Shown here: piece by piece, positions 8,559 to 17,026 of the stretch | Numbering within the stretch: the stretch's first letter is position 1 | Layout: every line of letters starts with the position of its first letter | Assembly: GCA_038046485.1 (NCBI GenBank) | Contig: JBBSWA010000035.1 | Coordinates: forward strand, 1 to 52,300 | Length of the DNA: 52,300 bases | Direction: 5' to 3' | Source: JBBSWA01 sp038046485 | Lineage (GTDB): Archaea > Nanobdellota > Nanobdellia > Woesearchaeales > SM23-78 | Translations under genes and position numbers: made by a program | The notes under the pieces: generated by a model | What the model saw: the letters and a program-made list of their open reading frames with translations, nothing else | What the model was told of the DNA's origin: nothing | Databases searched by the model: none

Positions 8559-9539
8559 CTAAATCTGTGTTTTGCTCAAATAGTCTAAATCTCTTTGTTT
8601 TAACACTCCCAATTCTACTGCTCTTTGTTCATACTCCATGGAAACATCCTCTCTGAGTTTTCTTAGACCTTCTCCTGCTCGAATGGCCATGGTCCAATTC
8701 CATCGATTGCGCTTGGCTTCAGGTATTTCTGCTACAAATGTTCGAACAAACTGATATTGTTCTCTTGCCTTTTCTCCTCTTTCCAATCCTCTGAGAGCAT
8801 CACCTAGATGAACACGAACAGGGAGTAGATTAGGAGAACGACTCAACGCAACCCGTAAAGCTTTTTCTGCCTCACCAAAACGACCCAATCGAATCAACGA
8901 GAAGCCTGCAAAGTTATACGCCAACACTCCCCCTTCCCCCAAACCTTGAGTTTTATCCAACTCTATCGCCTTATCTAAAGATATCGCAGCTCGTTCAAAA
9001 ACCGTTTGTGCTTCTGTATCCATTCCTTTTACCACGCGAGCTTCCCCCAATCGGTTCAAAGCATACCCTCTTCTCATAAAAGCAACAAACTCATTTGGAT
9101 TGCGTTCTGCTGCCTTTCCTAAATCCTCTGCTGCCCCATCGAACAAGATCTCTGCAAAAGGATACTGCCCTTGAAGATGACACCATTCACCAAATCCGAG
9201 GCTTGCCATTCCTCGATGAAAATAAGCCGTTGACACTAATTTCTCCTCAAGTGCACCTGATTCAATCGCTTGTGTTAGCGCAGCCATCGCAGCAGGATAC
9301 GCAAAAGTTAAACCCCCGGCCCTACCTAAATCTACACAAATAGTTCCTTCATAAAAAAGAACTTCTGGACTTCCATGTTCCAAAGTCCTTACTTCTGACA
9401 ACAACTCTAAAGCTTTTCCATACTCACTAACTAACCCTTGAGGAGGCATTTCTTGTGCGCGCACTATGCACTCCAATGCTGCAACCACCTTGGCATCTGA
9501 ACTCATTAGACCTAGAAAAAAATCTCTGTTTAAAAACAT
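8559..9539 (-). CDS. Tetratricopeptide-repeat protein
   Basis: A 326-aa protein made largely of helical pairs with TPR-type spacing, for example AYNFAGFSLIRLGRFGEAEK, then ALRVALSRSPNLLPVRVHLG. It has no signal peptide or enzyme motif, and is probably a soluble scaffold. Two starts are possible: ATG 9539, which fits a leaderless transcript from the TATA box at 9562-9570, and ATG 9506 (MSSDAKVV) preceded by AGGT. The gene is divergent from aIF5B and seems to share its TATA box. Confidence 0.75.
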   Translation of the reverse strand: MFLNRDFFLGLMSSDAKVVAALECIVRAQEMPPQGLVSEYGKALELLSEVRTLEHGSPEVLFYEGTICVDLGRAGGLTFAYPAAMAALTQAIESGALEEKLVSTAYFHRGMASLGFGEWCHLQGQYPFAEILFDGAAEDLGKAAERNPNEFVAFMRRGYALNRLGEARVVKGMDTEAQTVFERAAISLDKAIELDKTQGLGEGGVLAYNFAGFSLIRLGRFGEAEKALRVALSRSPNLLPVRVHLGDALRGLERGEKAREQYQFVRTFVAEIPEAKRNRWNWTMAIRAGEGLRKLREDVSMEYEQRAVELGVLKQRDLDYLSKTQI

Positions 9540-9560
9540 TCATACAAACATACCGGCGAA

Positions 9561-9572
9561 GCTTTAAAAAGC
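9561..9572. promoter_or_regulatory. Symmetric TATA box between divergent genes
   Basis: GCTTTAAAAAGC is a near-perfect palindrome lying almost exactly midway between two start codons: ATG 9594 on the plus strand (aIF5B) and ATG 9539 on the minus strand (TPR protein), each about 27 nt from its centre. No other TATA candidate is seen for either gene, so one box may serve two leaderless mRNAs. Confidence 0.5.
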
Positions 9573-9593
9573 ACCTTTCAATATCACCAAGAT

Positions 9594-11351
9594 ATGACTC
9601 AAATCCGTGCCCCTATCTGCAGCGTACTTGGCCATGTTGACCACGGCAAGAGTAGCTTGCTCGATGCCATCCGGGAGAGCAACATTGTTGCGAAAGAGGC
9701 AGGCGGCATTACCCAAGCTATTGGTGCGAGCATCATTCCTTTATCCACCATCCAAAAGATCTGTGGCCCCTTACTTGATCGGCTCAAACTAAAATTCACC
9801 ATCCCAGGTTTACTCTTTATTGATACACCGGGGCACGCTGCCTTTACCAACCTACGAAAACGAGGAGGCAACCTAGCAGATATTGCCATTGTAGTCGTTG
9901 ACATGGGTGAAGGCTTTAAACCCCAAACCTTTGAGAGCATTGACATTTTAAGAAGCTACAAAATACCTTTCATCATCGCCCTTAACAAATTGGACTTGCT
10001 GCAAGGCTATGAAGAAAAGAGTAAAAACTTGCTTGAAAACTTCAACTTACAAAGCCCCTATGTACAACAACTCATCGACCAAAAAATATACGAAGTTGTA
10101 GGAAACCTTTATGAAAAGTACAAGATGAACACGGAACGATATGACCGTGTGGATGACTACACCAAACAAGTTGCCATTGTACCATGCAGTGCCAAAACCC
10201 GTGCTGGAATTCCTGAACTTCTCATGGTTCTCACTGGACTTGCCCAAAAATTCTTAGAACAAACCCTCAACATCAACCCCACTGGACCTGCTCAAGGCAT
10301 CATCCTTGAAATCAAAGAAGAAACAGGCCTTGGAAAAACCCTTGACGTCATCATCTATGATGGGGCGATTCATGTTAACGATGTCATTGTCATTGGTGGC
10401 ATCGAGCAACCCATTGTTACACGGGTTAAGGCCCTGTTTGAGCCTGCACCCCTCTCTGAGATGCGCGATAAAAAAACCAAGTACAATCCCGTCCAACAAG
10501 CTACTGCCGCAACAGGCATTAAAATTGTAGCTCCTGACATTGAAAACGCCATAGCCGGAATGCCCCTCATTGTTCCTGGAAAAGACCTTGAAGAAGCGAA
10601 GAAAAAAGTCCAAGAAGAAGTGGATGAAGTCGCCATCCACACCGATAAAAACGGAGTCATCATCAAAGCAGACAGCCTGGGAAGCCTTGAAGCCCTTACT
10701 AACCTACTCAAAGAAAAAGGTATTTCCATCCGTAAAGCAACCGTAGGCCCCATCATGAAAAAGGATTACAGTGACGCTGAAGCCAACTACGAACAAGACC
10801 CCCTCCAAGCAGCCATCCTGGGCTTTAACATACCTCCTGCGGAAAGTACCGAACGTGTTAAAGTATTAACGAGCGAGGTCATCTACCGCCTCATCATCGA
10901 CTATACTAAATGGACTGAAGAAGAAAGGCGAAGACTCGAAGAAAAAGAACTTGAAAATATTGTTAGACCCTGCAAACTTGAATTCCTACACAACTGCAGC
11001 TTTCGCGCCAGCAACCCTGCCATCCTTGGCGTTGAAGTCATTCGAGGCCTTGTCAAAAATGGAATCCTGCTTATGAAAGCCGATGGGAAAACCATCGGAA
11101 AAATTGCGAGCATGCAGCTTGAAAAAGAAAATGTTGCGAAAGCAGAAAAGGGAACGCAATTAGCAATTTCCTTACCCGACGTAACCATTGGAAGACAAGT
11201 CCAAGAAGGAGACATCTTCTACTCGGCTATACCTGAAGATGACTTTAGAAAGATCAAAACCCTTAAACGGTATTTGAAACCGGAAGAAATTGACATCCTA
11301 AAAGAAATCGCACAAATCAAACGAAAAGGAAACCTAGTGTGGGGCGTGTAA
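9594..11351 (+). CDS. infB: Translation initiation factor aIF5B (IF2-like)
   Basis: A 585-aa GTPase that joins ribosomal subunits and helps place initiator tRNA. G-motifs: GHVDHGKS (13-20), DTPGH (77-81), NKLD (131-134), and SAKT later. The beta-barrel domain II, the alpha/beta domain III (IIKADSLGSLEALTNLL) and the C-terminal barrel are all present. Length is normal for archaea, and there is no intein. It forms an operon with the PUA gene 6 nt downstream. Upstream ATG-containing frames overlapping the TPR gene are not plausible starts. Confidence 0.95.
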   Translation: MTQIRAPICSVLGHVDHGKSSLLDAIRESNIVAKEAGGITQAIGASIIPLSTIQKICGPLLDRLKLKFTIPGLLFIDTPGHAAFTNLRKRGGNLADIAIVVVDMGEGFKPQTFESIDILRSYKIPFIIALNKLDLLQGYEEKSKNLLENFNLQSPYVQQLIDQKIYEVVGNLYEKYKMNTERYDRVDDYTKQVAIVPCSAKTRAGIPELLMVLTGLAQKFLEQTLNINPTGPAQGIILEIKEETGLGKTLDVIIYDGAIHVNDVIVIGGIEQPIVTRVKALFEPAPLSEMRDKKTKYNPVQQATAATGIKIVAPDIENAIAGMPLIVPGKDLEEAKKKVQEEVDEVAIHTDKNGVIIKADSLGSLEALTNLLKEKGISIRKATVGPIMKKDYSDAEANYEQDPLQAAILGFNIPPAESTERVKVLTSEVIYRLIIDYTKWTEEERRRLEEKELENIVRPCKLEFLHNCSFRASNPAILGVEVIRGLVKNGILLMKADGKTIGKIASMQLEKENVAKAEKGTQLAISLPDVTIGRQVQEGDIFYSAIPEDDFRKIKTLKRYLKPEEIDILKEIAQIKRKGNLVWGV

Positions 11352-11357
11352 GACAAC

Positions 11358-11834
11358 ATGAAAATCAAACACCTAACGGTTCTTAACAGCCGAGAAGTAA
11401 AACATATCTGTGAACAGCTTGAGCAACAATATGGCTTCAACGAAAAACTCCCCTACGCATTTCTTAAGAGCAATAAAGACAAACTCTACATTGTTCATCG
11501 AGACATCGACCATATTGACGCTGACGACCTAAAAATCGATACCTTAGGCCTCTATTTTGCCACCCAGTATCCTCAAGAACTCAGGCTTAGTATGGAAGGA
11601 AGCCAGATCCTTAATGTACAGGCTAACAAGAACGTCCTAGAACTCACCAAAGAACAAACCAAAGCATGGTTTCGCGGAGAAGACCTTCAAGTCCCCCCTG
11701 AATTAACTGGATTTCAGATCTTACGCTGCGGCTCTGACTACCTCGGCTCTGGAAAAGCGGCGAATGGAAAGCTCTACAATTACCTTCCTAAAACCCGACG
11801 CATCATTCCCGAACACACTCCAAATGAGGCTTAG
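11358..11834 (+). CDS. PUA-domain RNA-binding protein (Nip7-like)
   Basis: A 158-aa protein. The N-terminal half (YAFLKSNKDKLYIVHRDI) resembles the pre-PUA domain of archaeal Nip7/UPF0113-type proteins. The C-terminal half (WFRGEDLQVPPELTGFQILR, then LGSGKAANGKLYNYLPKTRR) is a PUA domain with its typical lG.Gk..ng.l.n..pk.R pattern. It probably binds rRNA or tRNA during maturation. It overlaps nothing, starts 6 nt after aIF5B, and its stop lies just before structured repeat copy 3. Confidence 0.75.
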   Translation: MKIKHLTVLNSREVKHICEQLEQQYGFNEKLPYAFLKSNKDKLYIVHRDIDHIDADDLKIDTLGLYFATQYPQELRLSMEGSQILNVQANKNVLELTKEQTKAWFRGEDLQVPPELTGFQILRCGSDYLGSGKAANGKLYNYLPKTRRIIPEHTPNEA

Positions 11835-11863
11835 TTTTAGTGTCTGCAGCCATTCTATATTTC

Positions 11864-12033
11864 TGTGTAGCGGCTTCTCGCTCTTGAGTTTCATTAATTC
11901 CTAGTTGACATTCCCTGTATGGGACGCTCAGCAACCTCTGGTTGCTGGCGTGCCAGGAACTTCATTCCTGAGCACGACCCCCTGTCTACTTATTGTGTGC
12001 TTCTGTAGGAGCTCGACCGGATGCCACTACACA
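11864..12033 (+). repeat. Rod-shaped structured repeat, copy 3 (candidate ncRNA)
   Basis: TGTGTAGCGGC (11864-11874) pairs with GCCACTACACA (12023-12033), with one C-A mismatch. The internal loop again has one base (T11875) against six (CCGGAT). The inner helix is weaker than in copies 1, 2 and 4. The flanks GGCTTC, TGACATTCCC and GACCGGATGCCACTAC align with copy 2. The apex carries double-hairpin element b. On the far side lies a TATATATA box (12058-12068) that could serve either direction. The whole 11835-12089 gap holds no credible protein. Confidence 0.5.
11924..11975. repeat. Bulged double-hairpin element, copy b
   Basis: Hairpin 1: ACGC, extrahelical T11928, CAGCAAC, CTCTG loop, GTTGCTG, GCGT. 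Hairpin 2: GTGC, CAGGAA, CTTCA loop, TTCCTG, extrahelical A11971, GCAC. The linker GGCGTGCC is identical to that at 40426-40483. Copy 2 of the host repeat lacks this part at the matching place (6351-6358), which suggests insertion into the rod apex. Confidence 0.65.
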
Positions 12034-12089
12034 CCTTTTCTAAGCCCAGAATGAGTAAGCTATATATACTTCATACACAAAAAAAGAGC

Positions 12090-12602
12090 ATGTTCCGAGA
12101 AGAACAGTTTACCCACACTTTCCAGCAAAAGGGATGGACTAAACGAGAAATCCAAGAAGCAGTAAGCATCCTGAAAAAAGCAGAAGAAAAAAAACACCCT
12201 ATTCATAAGTTCGTTGAAAACAACTTACTCGGAGTCGCCTTACTCAAAGCCTTTATCGCTAATCTATTTGCGACTACCGTTGCTATCCCTTTTATCTTGT
12301 TCTTCCAAGGACGCACTCTTTATGTCTTCCTTGCTGTGCTCGGACTCTCTTTTGGAATTATTCTCCATAGTGTCCTCAAACAAGTCGAAAACCTAGAAAC
12401 CAAGCAGCACACCCTTGCTTTCTTCTTCCTTGCATTAACCATCCTCATTAAATTTCGCATCGGTGTACACCTTGCTCAGCTGTTTGCTCAATCTCTTCAA
12501 CTCATTCCTGTCCAAGACCCTTGGACCCTTACCTTTTCCTATTTATTACCCTACTTATGTCCTTATGTCTATTTACTTATGGAGGAGAAAAAATGGATCT
12601 GA
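12090..12602 (+). CDS. Membrane protein with UBA-like N-terminus
   Basis: A 170-aa protein of unknown function. Residues 1-35 (MFREEQFTHTFQQKGWTKRE, then IQEAVSILKKAEE) form a UBA-like helical head as in the 6431-7006 protein. Three to four hydrophobic helices follow. I start at ATG 12090, about 25-30 nt after TATATATA (12058-12066), giving a leaderless mRNA; a longer frame from 12021 would begin inside structured repeat copy 3. The next gene overlaps its last 10 bases, so the two are cotranscribed. Confidence 0.65.
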   Translation: MFREEQFTHTFQQKGWTKREIQEAVSILKKAEEKKHPIHKFVENNLLGVALLKAFIANLFATTVAIPFILFFQGRTLYVFLAVLGLSFGIILHSVLKQVENLETKQHTLAFFFLALTILIKFRIGVHLAQLFAQSLQLIPVQDPWTLTFSYLLPYLCPYVYLLMEEKKWI

Positions 12603-13063
12603 TTGAATGGACCCTCATTTACGTCAAAAACAAAGACCTCCTCCAACGCAAACTCCAAAGTCACACTCAAAAAGGCGATGTACTCACCTTTCAATATAAA
12701 GACAAGATACATGACTATGTCATCCAAGAAAGCCTTTCTAACTGTACTCAGCACAAGACCTCTGCACCCTACCTCACCTTTGTATGCCCCTCAACCCCTT
12801 CTAATCTAGGTTATATCATAAAAAACTGGAAAACATTCCTTTCCCATAAAAATCTCAATTTCATCTTTGTCAACCCAAAAAATCAAGATAAATGGATCCT
12901 GCAACCTTCCACTCACCATTTAATTGCCGATGAAGAAAGCCTGGAACTCGGCCTTAAAAGCATGTTTGCCCAAGTAGCTGGCTTACCCTTACCTCCTGAA
13001 CCCAAACGAAGGAAAAAGGAAAAATTAGACGAAGAAAAAGAAGAAGAAAGCGAAGAAGAATAA
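12593..13063 (+). CDS. Hypothetical protein with acidic tail
   Basis: A 156-aa protein, not recognised. The body has alternating strands and helices (KGDVLTFQYKDKIHDYVIQE; YLTFVCPSTPSNLGYIIKNW) that suggest a small alpha/beta fold. The last 25 residues are a basic patch (PKRRKKEK) followed by an almost pure Glu/Asp tail. GGAGGAG lies 5-6 nt before the ATG and overlaps the upstream gene, indicating coupled translation. Its final 39 bases overlap the end of the convergent MFS gene. Confidence 0.6.
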   Translation: MDLIEWTLIYVKNKDLLQRKLQSHTQKGDVLTFQYKDKIHDYVIQESLSNCTQHKTSAPYLTFVCPSTPSNLGYIIKNWKTFLSHKNLNFIFVNPKNQDKWILQPSTHHLIADEESLELGLKSMFAQVAGLPLPPEPKRRKKEKLDEEKEEESEEE

Positions 13064-14236
13064 AACTCGCTTTTTGCGTTTAATAAATACGAGTAAGATG
13101 ACAGTGAACATAAGTAAAAATCCTGAAATTCTAAATGAAGTTGCAATAGTATATAGGTCTGCAACATAACCCATTAGAGGAGCAAATAGTAGATATCCTA
13201 CATTCATCATTAATGAGTTCAATGAGAGAACGGTTGCTCTTTGCTTAGACTTTATTTGTTCATTCAATAAATGGGACAAAATAGGAGAGCCTATGGATCT
13301 AAAGAAAGCTAGGATTATTATGAATACAACTCCAGTATATCCTAAAAATAAAGCTGCCCCTACCAACATAAGACCATCTAGGACTTTAGAGGCCATCAAA
13401 ATAGGTCTATCACCAAATCTATCTGAGAGTCGATGCGATAAAAAGGAACCCAAGGCGCCCATAAGAGAACCTAGTGCAGCAGCGATCCCGAAATAAGATA
13501 GAGGAAGCTTTACAAAATTGAAAAAGATCTGATCTAGGTGTGCTGTGGATTCTGCAATACCAAAAGAAAACAAACTAAACAAGGATAACAAGAGTAGCTG
13601 CTTATTCGAAAGAAATATTTTGATAGAACCCTGCATCTGCTTAAAGATATTTCTATGCGTTTCTTTCTTGTATTGGGGTTCTGTTGTTAAAAGAAATGAG
13701 ATCAGATAAATGATAGAGAGCGGTATTGAGAGGAGTATTGGTAATCGAATATTGTATCCGGCCATCCATCCACCTAGAACAGAGCCTATTAAGGCCCCTA
13801 ACCATGCTAGTGTGTTCCAATGCCCCACACGCATCTTATATTCACTTTCTTTCTTTAACTGCTTAAGCGAGTCATATACCACTGCTTCCTGAGTTCCGCT
13901 GGTAAGGGTCCCTTTAATTGCAAAGAGTATGGAAAACACAACTAACATGTAGAAATTGGATGAGAATGCTAACAATGAAGTGGCTGCAATGGAAAGAAAC
14001 CCCGCCAATACCAGGATCTTTTTTCTTCCAAATAGGTCCGCAAAGGCACCCGTGGGTACTTCCAAAATGATTGAAATAAAGGCTTGAATGCTAAAGAGCA
14101 AAGCGACCAGAGTGACTGCATTCACAATTTGATTGAAGAATAAAACCATCACTGGTAGATAAAAAACGAGGTTCGAAAGAGTCGCACGCACGTACTCTAA
14201 CTTGATGTTTCTCTCGAGAAGCATCCTTTGCAACAT
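13025..14236 (-). CDS. Major facilitator superfamily transporter
   Basis: A 403-aa protein with about 12 hydrophobic helices and the MFS loop 2-3 motif GAFADLFGRKKIL, plus a similar loop SHRLSDRFGDRPIL between helices 8 and 9. It is a proton-coupled exporter or importer; the substrate is not predictable. The frame opens with TTG at 14251, but TATA TTTATAAA at 14258-14265 predicts transcription starting at ATG 14236. The last residues, a Phe run, result from reading through the antisense of the neighbouring Glu-rich tail, so the stop may have been lost and regained. Confidence 0.8.
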   Translation of the reverse strand: MLQRMLLERNIKLEYVRATLSNLVFYLPVMVLFFNQIVNAVTLVALLFSIQAFISIILEVPTGAFADLFGRKKILVLAGFLSIAATSLLAFSSNFYMLVVFSILFAIKGTLTSGTQEAVVYDSLKQLKKESEYKMRVGHWNTLAWLGALIGSVLGGWMAGYNIRLPILLSIPLSIIYLISFLLTTEPQYKKETHRNIFKQMQGSIKIFLSNKQLLLLSLFSLFSFGIAESTAHLDQIFFNFVKLPLSYFGIAAALGSLMGALGSFLSHRLSDRFGDRPILMASKVLDGLMLVGAALFLGYTGVVFIIILAFFRSIGSPILSHLLNEQIKSKQRATVLSLNSLMMNVGYLLFAPLMGYVADLYTIATSFRISGFLLMFTVILLVFIKRKKRVLFFFAFFFFFFV

Positions 14237-14312
14237 ACCCGCTCTTAGCAAAGGCAGTTTATAAATCTACACATCCCAAACGTTTTAATATTGCACCTTA
14301 TCCCCTCTGGTT

Positions 14313-14999
14313 ATGGAAACCAAGATCAGCACAGGTACTGCCCCGTTTGATTGGCTTTTGGAAGGGGGTTATGAAAAAGGAGTCATTACCGCAATCTATG
14401 GGCCTGGTGGCAGTGGAAAAAGTGTGCTATGCATGCTCTGTGCAGCTCACAGCATCAAAAATCAGAAGATCATCTACATTGACACCGAAGAAGGCTTCTC
14501 TGTCATCCGATTCAAACAGATCTGCGAAGACTATGCCTCTGTTCTTGACAAGATTATCTTCCTAAAACCAACTACATTTACCGAACAAAGTCAAAGCGTT
14601 CAACAACTCAAAGACATCCTTCTCAAACAAAAAGTCGGCCTGATTGTTGTGGACACCATCTCCATGCATTACCGGGCTGAACTGAGCGACAAAAATAACA
14701 AAGAGCTGAACAACCAATTTGTCCTGCAACTTAGGGATTTAATTGAGATTGCCCGCAAAAAAGAGATCCCTGTCTTAGTTACGAGTCAGGTTTACTCTGA
14801 CATTAACGAAAAAGACAAACTCAATATTGTTGGAGGATTAATGATCAAGAATATGTCTAAATGCATCATTGAACTCAAAAAGATAGACGGCAAGCGAAAG
14901 GCTGTGCTACGAAAGCATCGCAGCTTGCCTGAAGGAAAAGAAATTGGGTTTACAATTACTGAAAACGGCATTGAGGAAATAAAAGATGCAAAGCCTTGA
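14313..14999 (+). CDS. radB: Recombinase paralog RadB
   Basis: A 228-aa RecA-fold ATPase that lacks the N-terminal helix-hairpin-helix domain of RadA, as RadB does. Walker A GPGGSGKS (30-37), Walker B LIVVDTIS, and the strand-end VLVTSQVYSD are clear. RadB helps RadA in homologous recombination. Length is typical. A TTTTAATATT element 20-29 nt before the ATG suggests a leaderless mRNA. It overlaps the following nucleotidyltransferase gene by 14 bases, so they form one operon. Confidence 0.88.
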   Translation: METKISTGTAPFDWLLEGGYEKGVITAIYGPGGSGKSVLCMLCAAHSIKNQKIIYIDTEEGFSVIRFKQICEDYASVLDKIIFLKPTTFTEQSQSVQQLKDILLKQKVGLIVVDTISMHYRAELSDKNNKELNNQFVLQLRDLIEIARKKEIPVLVTSQVYSDINEKDKLNIVGGLMIKNMSKCIIELKKIDGKRKAVLRKHRSLPEGKEIGFTITENGIEEIKDAKP

Positions 15000-16116
15000 T
15001 GAGCTAAGAAAAGAGCTTAACTACTCTCCCCAAGAAATAATGGAATCATATACTAATAAGAACACGGCTTTGGCGCGGCAAGTTAAAATTGCCTTTGAGC
15101 AAGCAAATATACCTGTCGAAATACAAAACGTAGGCTCTGCCGCTGCTGAAAGAATAAGTATTGTGCACCCTCTACCTATACAGAGTGAACTGGAAGAAGC
15201 AGCTGATGAAAACTGTAAACAAGGCTTATTCATACCAGACTTTGACATTGACATTATTACTCCAGAAAAGATCGTTCCAGACCGAATTAAGAAAATCATG
15301 AAAACAGTATGCCCTTTTGCTCCTGTCGCAAACGAAGACCGATTCCCTACCTTTTACCAAGGGCAAGGAACTTATTATATCTCGTTTGCGGTTCTTAGCC
15401 GGTCAGAAGCTGACAAAGAAGCTCCTAATCGCTATGCTCGATCCCAAGAAAGCTGGCTAACTTCTGAACAAGCTCTTGAGGCCAGAGTGCTGAAATACAT
15501 AGCCATGGACAACTGGGCATATGGTGGATGGAATCGAGGTCTTAGAGGGATAGCTGCTGAACAACTGGTAAAAATATATGGGAAAGTAGAGAAGGTTCTT
15601 GAAGCCTTAGCACTTGGACTCGAGGAAGGAACCCTCTTTGTTCCAAACCCCATCTCTCCAAAAAGTAATTTAATAAGTAACTTAAGTCGGCAAAATAAGA
15701 AACGCTTACTCCGACTTGCTTGGGGGTTTGTGGAAGAGGAAGAAATATTCAGTCTCACATACACCGGCTTTTCAAAAAATGGTGTGGCTACTGAACTGCT
15801 TCCTTGCACACCTATAACATGTGGCACAGAGCCTCACACGCTCCGTAAAACCCTATTAGAAAGAATCGGGGGTGAACTGAAATCTGCTGAAGATGACATC
15901 GATTTGTGCTTAGTTCCTTCTACCCTTGGAGGCGGGACCTATTTTACAGAAGTCCTTGCTGCAGTAGAAAAAACTCGGCGGAAGAAAAAAGAGATACAAT
16001 TTATTCTAAAAAAACTAGATGAAGATTTAGGAAGACATCATTCTACAGCAGAAACACTAAGTATTGATGCTTATAGACAAGGAGGAGCTTGGCATCTTTC
16101 CCTTCCAAAAAATTAA
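14986..16116 (+). CDS. Divergent CCA-adding/OAS-like nucleotidyltransferase
   Basis: A 376-aa protein with the polymerase-beta nucleotidyltransferase pattern: VGSAAAERIS (about 44-53), then FDIDIITP (about 82-89) with two candidate metal-binding aspartates. A following helix block (LEARVLKYIAMDNWAYGGWN, then RGLRGIAAEQLVKIYG) parallels the VRLLK..GVYGAE..GFSG segment of archaeal CCA enzymes. A normal cca gene is present at 29511-30848, so this is probably something else: an oligonucleotide or cyclic-nucleotide synthetase, or a paralog acting on RNA ends. Its overlap with radB hints at a role near DNA repair. The function is not known. Confidence 0.55.
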   Translation: MQSLDELRKELNYSPQEIMESYTNKNTALARQVKIAFEQANIPVEIQNVGSAAAERISIVHPLPIQSELEEAADENCKQGLFIPDFDIDIITPEKIVPDRIKKIMKTVCPFAPVANEDRFPTFYQGQGTYYISFAVLSRSEADKEAPNRYARSQESWLTSEQALEARVLKYIAMDNWAYGGWNRGLRGIAAEQLVKIYGKVEKVLEALALGLEEGTLFVPNPISPKSNLISNLSRQNKKRLLRLAWGFVEEEEIFSLTYTGFSKNGVATELLPCTPITCGTEPHTLRKTLLERIGGELKSAEDDIDLCLVPSTLGGGTYFTEVLAAVEKTRRKKKEIQFILKKLDEDLGRHHSTAETLSIDAYRQGGAWHLSLPKN

Positions 16117-16156
16117 TTGGAAGCATTTTCTATACTTCCTGGAGCCAAAGGTAGAT

Positions 16157-16759
16157 TCACTGTTCTGTGAAGTCTTCTACCGTATGCTTAAACGGATTGT
16201 TCACACTGGTCATGCCTCGGTTTTCCATATATCCTTTGGTTAAGAGATAAAAGGCAAGACCTAAGCTCTTTTTACCTTTATTGTTGCAAGGAACCACCAG
16301 ATCGATGTAGTTGGATTGATTGTTTGTATCTGAAAATGCAGCAACTGGAACTCCGACCTTTACGGCATCCAAAACCGCGTTTCGATCCGGCCAGGCATCT
16401 ACAACTACCATCACCTTAATTTCTGTATAGCTATTCAATGCAGGATTGGTCAAGATTCCAGGAGGATAACGCCCGGCAAAGACCCGTGCTCCAGTTAATT
16501 TACTGAACAGCTTAACTGGTTTCCAGCCACTTTCTCTACGGCAAACAATCATGACGTCTTCCGGAGCATATTTTGACAAGAAATTACCCAAAATACGCAA
16601 TCGATCATCAATTTGTTGGATATTGAGAACTGATAAGCCATCTGAGCGCGTTTTGTAAATAAAATTAGCCATGTACTTTGTCTTAAACTTGGTACCAATA
16701 TGAATTCCTGACTTCAAGTACTCATCGTTCGGAATCAATAATTCTTGTGTTTCTGTCAT
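16157..16759 (-). CDS. rpsB: Small-subunit ribosomal protein uS2
   Basis: A 200-aa protein of archaeal S2 length, starting with the family pattern YLKSGIHIGTKFKTKYMANF and containing FAGRYPPGILTNP and VVVVDAWPDRNAVLDAVKVG. It binds late on the 30S head-platform junction. GAGGT stands 6 nt before the ATG. Its mRNA has a long structured leader (16760-16960) that contains double-hairpin copy c. The TATA TTTATAAAAGG is at 16981-16990. Confidence 0.95.
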   Translation of the reverse strand: MTETQELLIPNDEYLKSGIHIGTKFKTKYMANFIYKTRSDGLSVLNIQQIDDRLRILGNFLSKYAPEDVMIVCRRESGWKPVKLFSKLTGARVFAGRYPPGILTNPALNSYTEIKVMVVVDAWPDRNAVLDAVKVGVPVAAFSDTNNQSNYIDLVVPCNNKGKKSLGLAFYLLTKGYMENRGMTSVNNPFKHTVEDFTEQ

Positions 16760-16960
16760 TTTTTAACCTCAGCGAAGACTTAAGAAAGGCTTCGCGTTAT
16801 TATCGCCGACGCGTTTTTGTGGATAAAGTCCTGTATAGCTATCCTTTGCACAAGAGCAAAGCTCTTGGCATGCCAGAAACACAGAAATCCGTGGATTTCT
16901 GGTTCCAGAAATGCAAAGCATTTCTGTGAATCTATGATTTCTGAGCACATCCTCGGCTAT
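16760..16960 (-). promoter_or_regulatory. Long structured 5' leader of rpsB
   Basis: The TATA box at 16981-16990 places the start of transcription near 16958, about 200 nt before the S2 start codon. In the leader, CTGTTCATAGC pairs with GCTATACAG (a two-base bulge), enclosing the hairpin element 16846-16948. Nearer the gene are CGCGT/ACGCG and GCGAAGCC/GGCTTCGC pairings. Ribosomal leaders often carry autoregulatory folds, but no match to the S2 binding site in rRNA was established. Confidence 0.45.
16846..16948. repeat. Expanded bulged double-hairpin element, copy c
   Basis: Hairpin 1: TGC, extrahelical A, CAAGAGC, AAA loop, GCTCTTG, GCA (16847-16870). Hairpin 2 has the usual base TGCCAGAAA (16871-16879) and TTTCTG-A-GCA, but its loop holds two more strong hairpins, CAGAAATCC/GGATTTCTG (16882-16901) and CAGAAATGC/GCATTTCTG (16906-16926). 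These share the CAGAAA arm seen in copies at 200, 23806 and 48066. The linker is GGCATGCC. Confidence 0.55.
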
Positions 16961-17026
16961 GAACAGCTGAAACAAATATCCTTTTATAAACGTTTTGGAT
17001 CCGTTGAAGTTAAATAAGAAAAAGCA

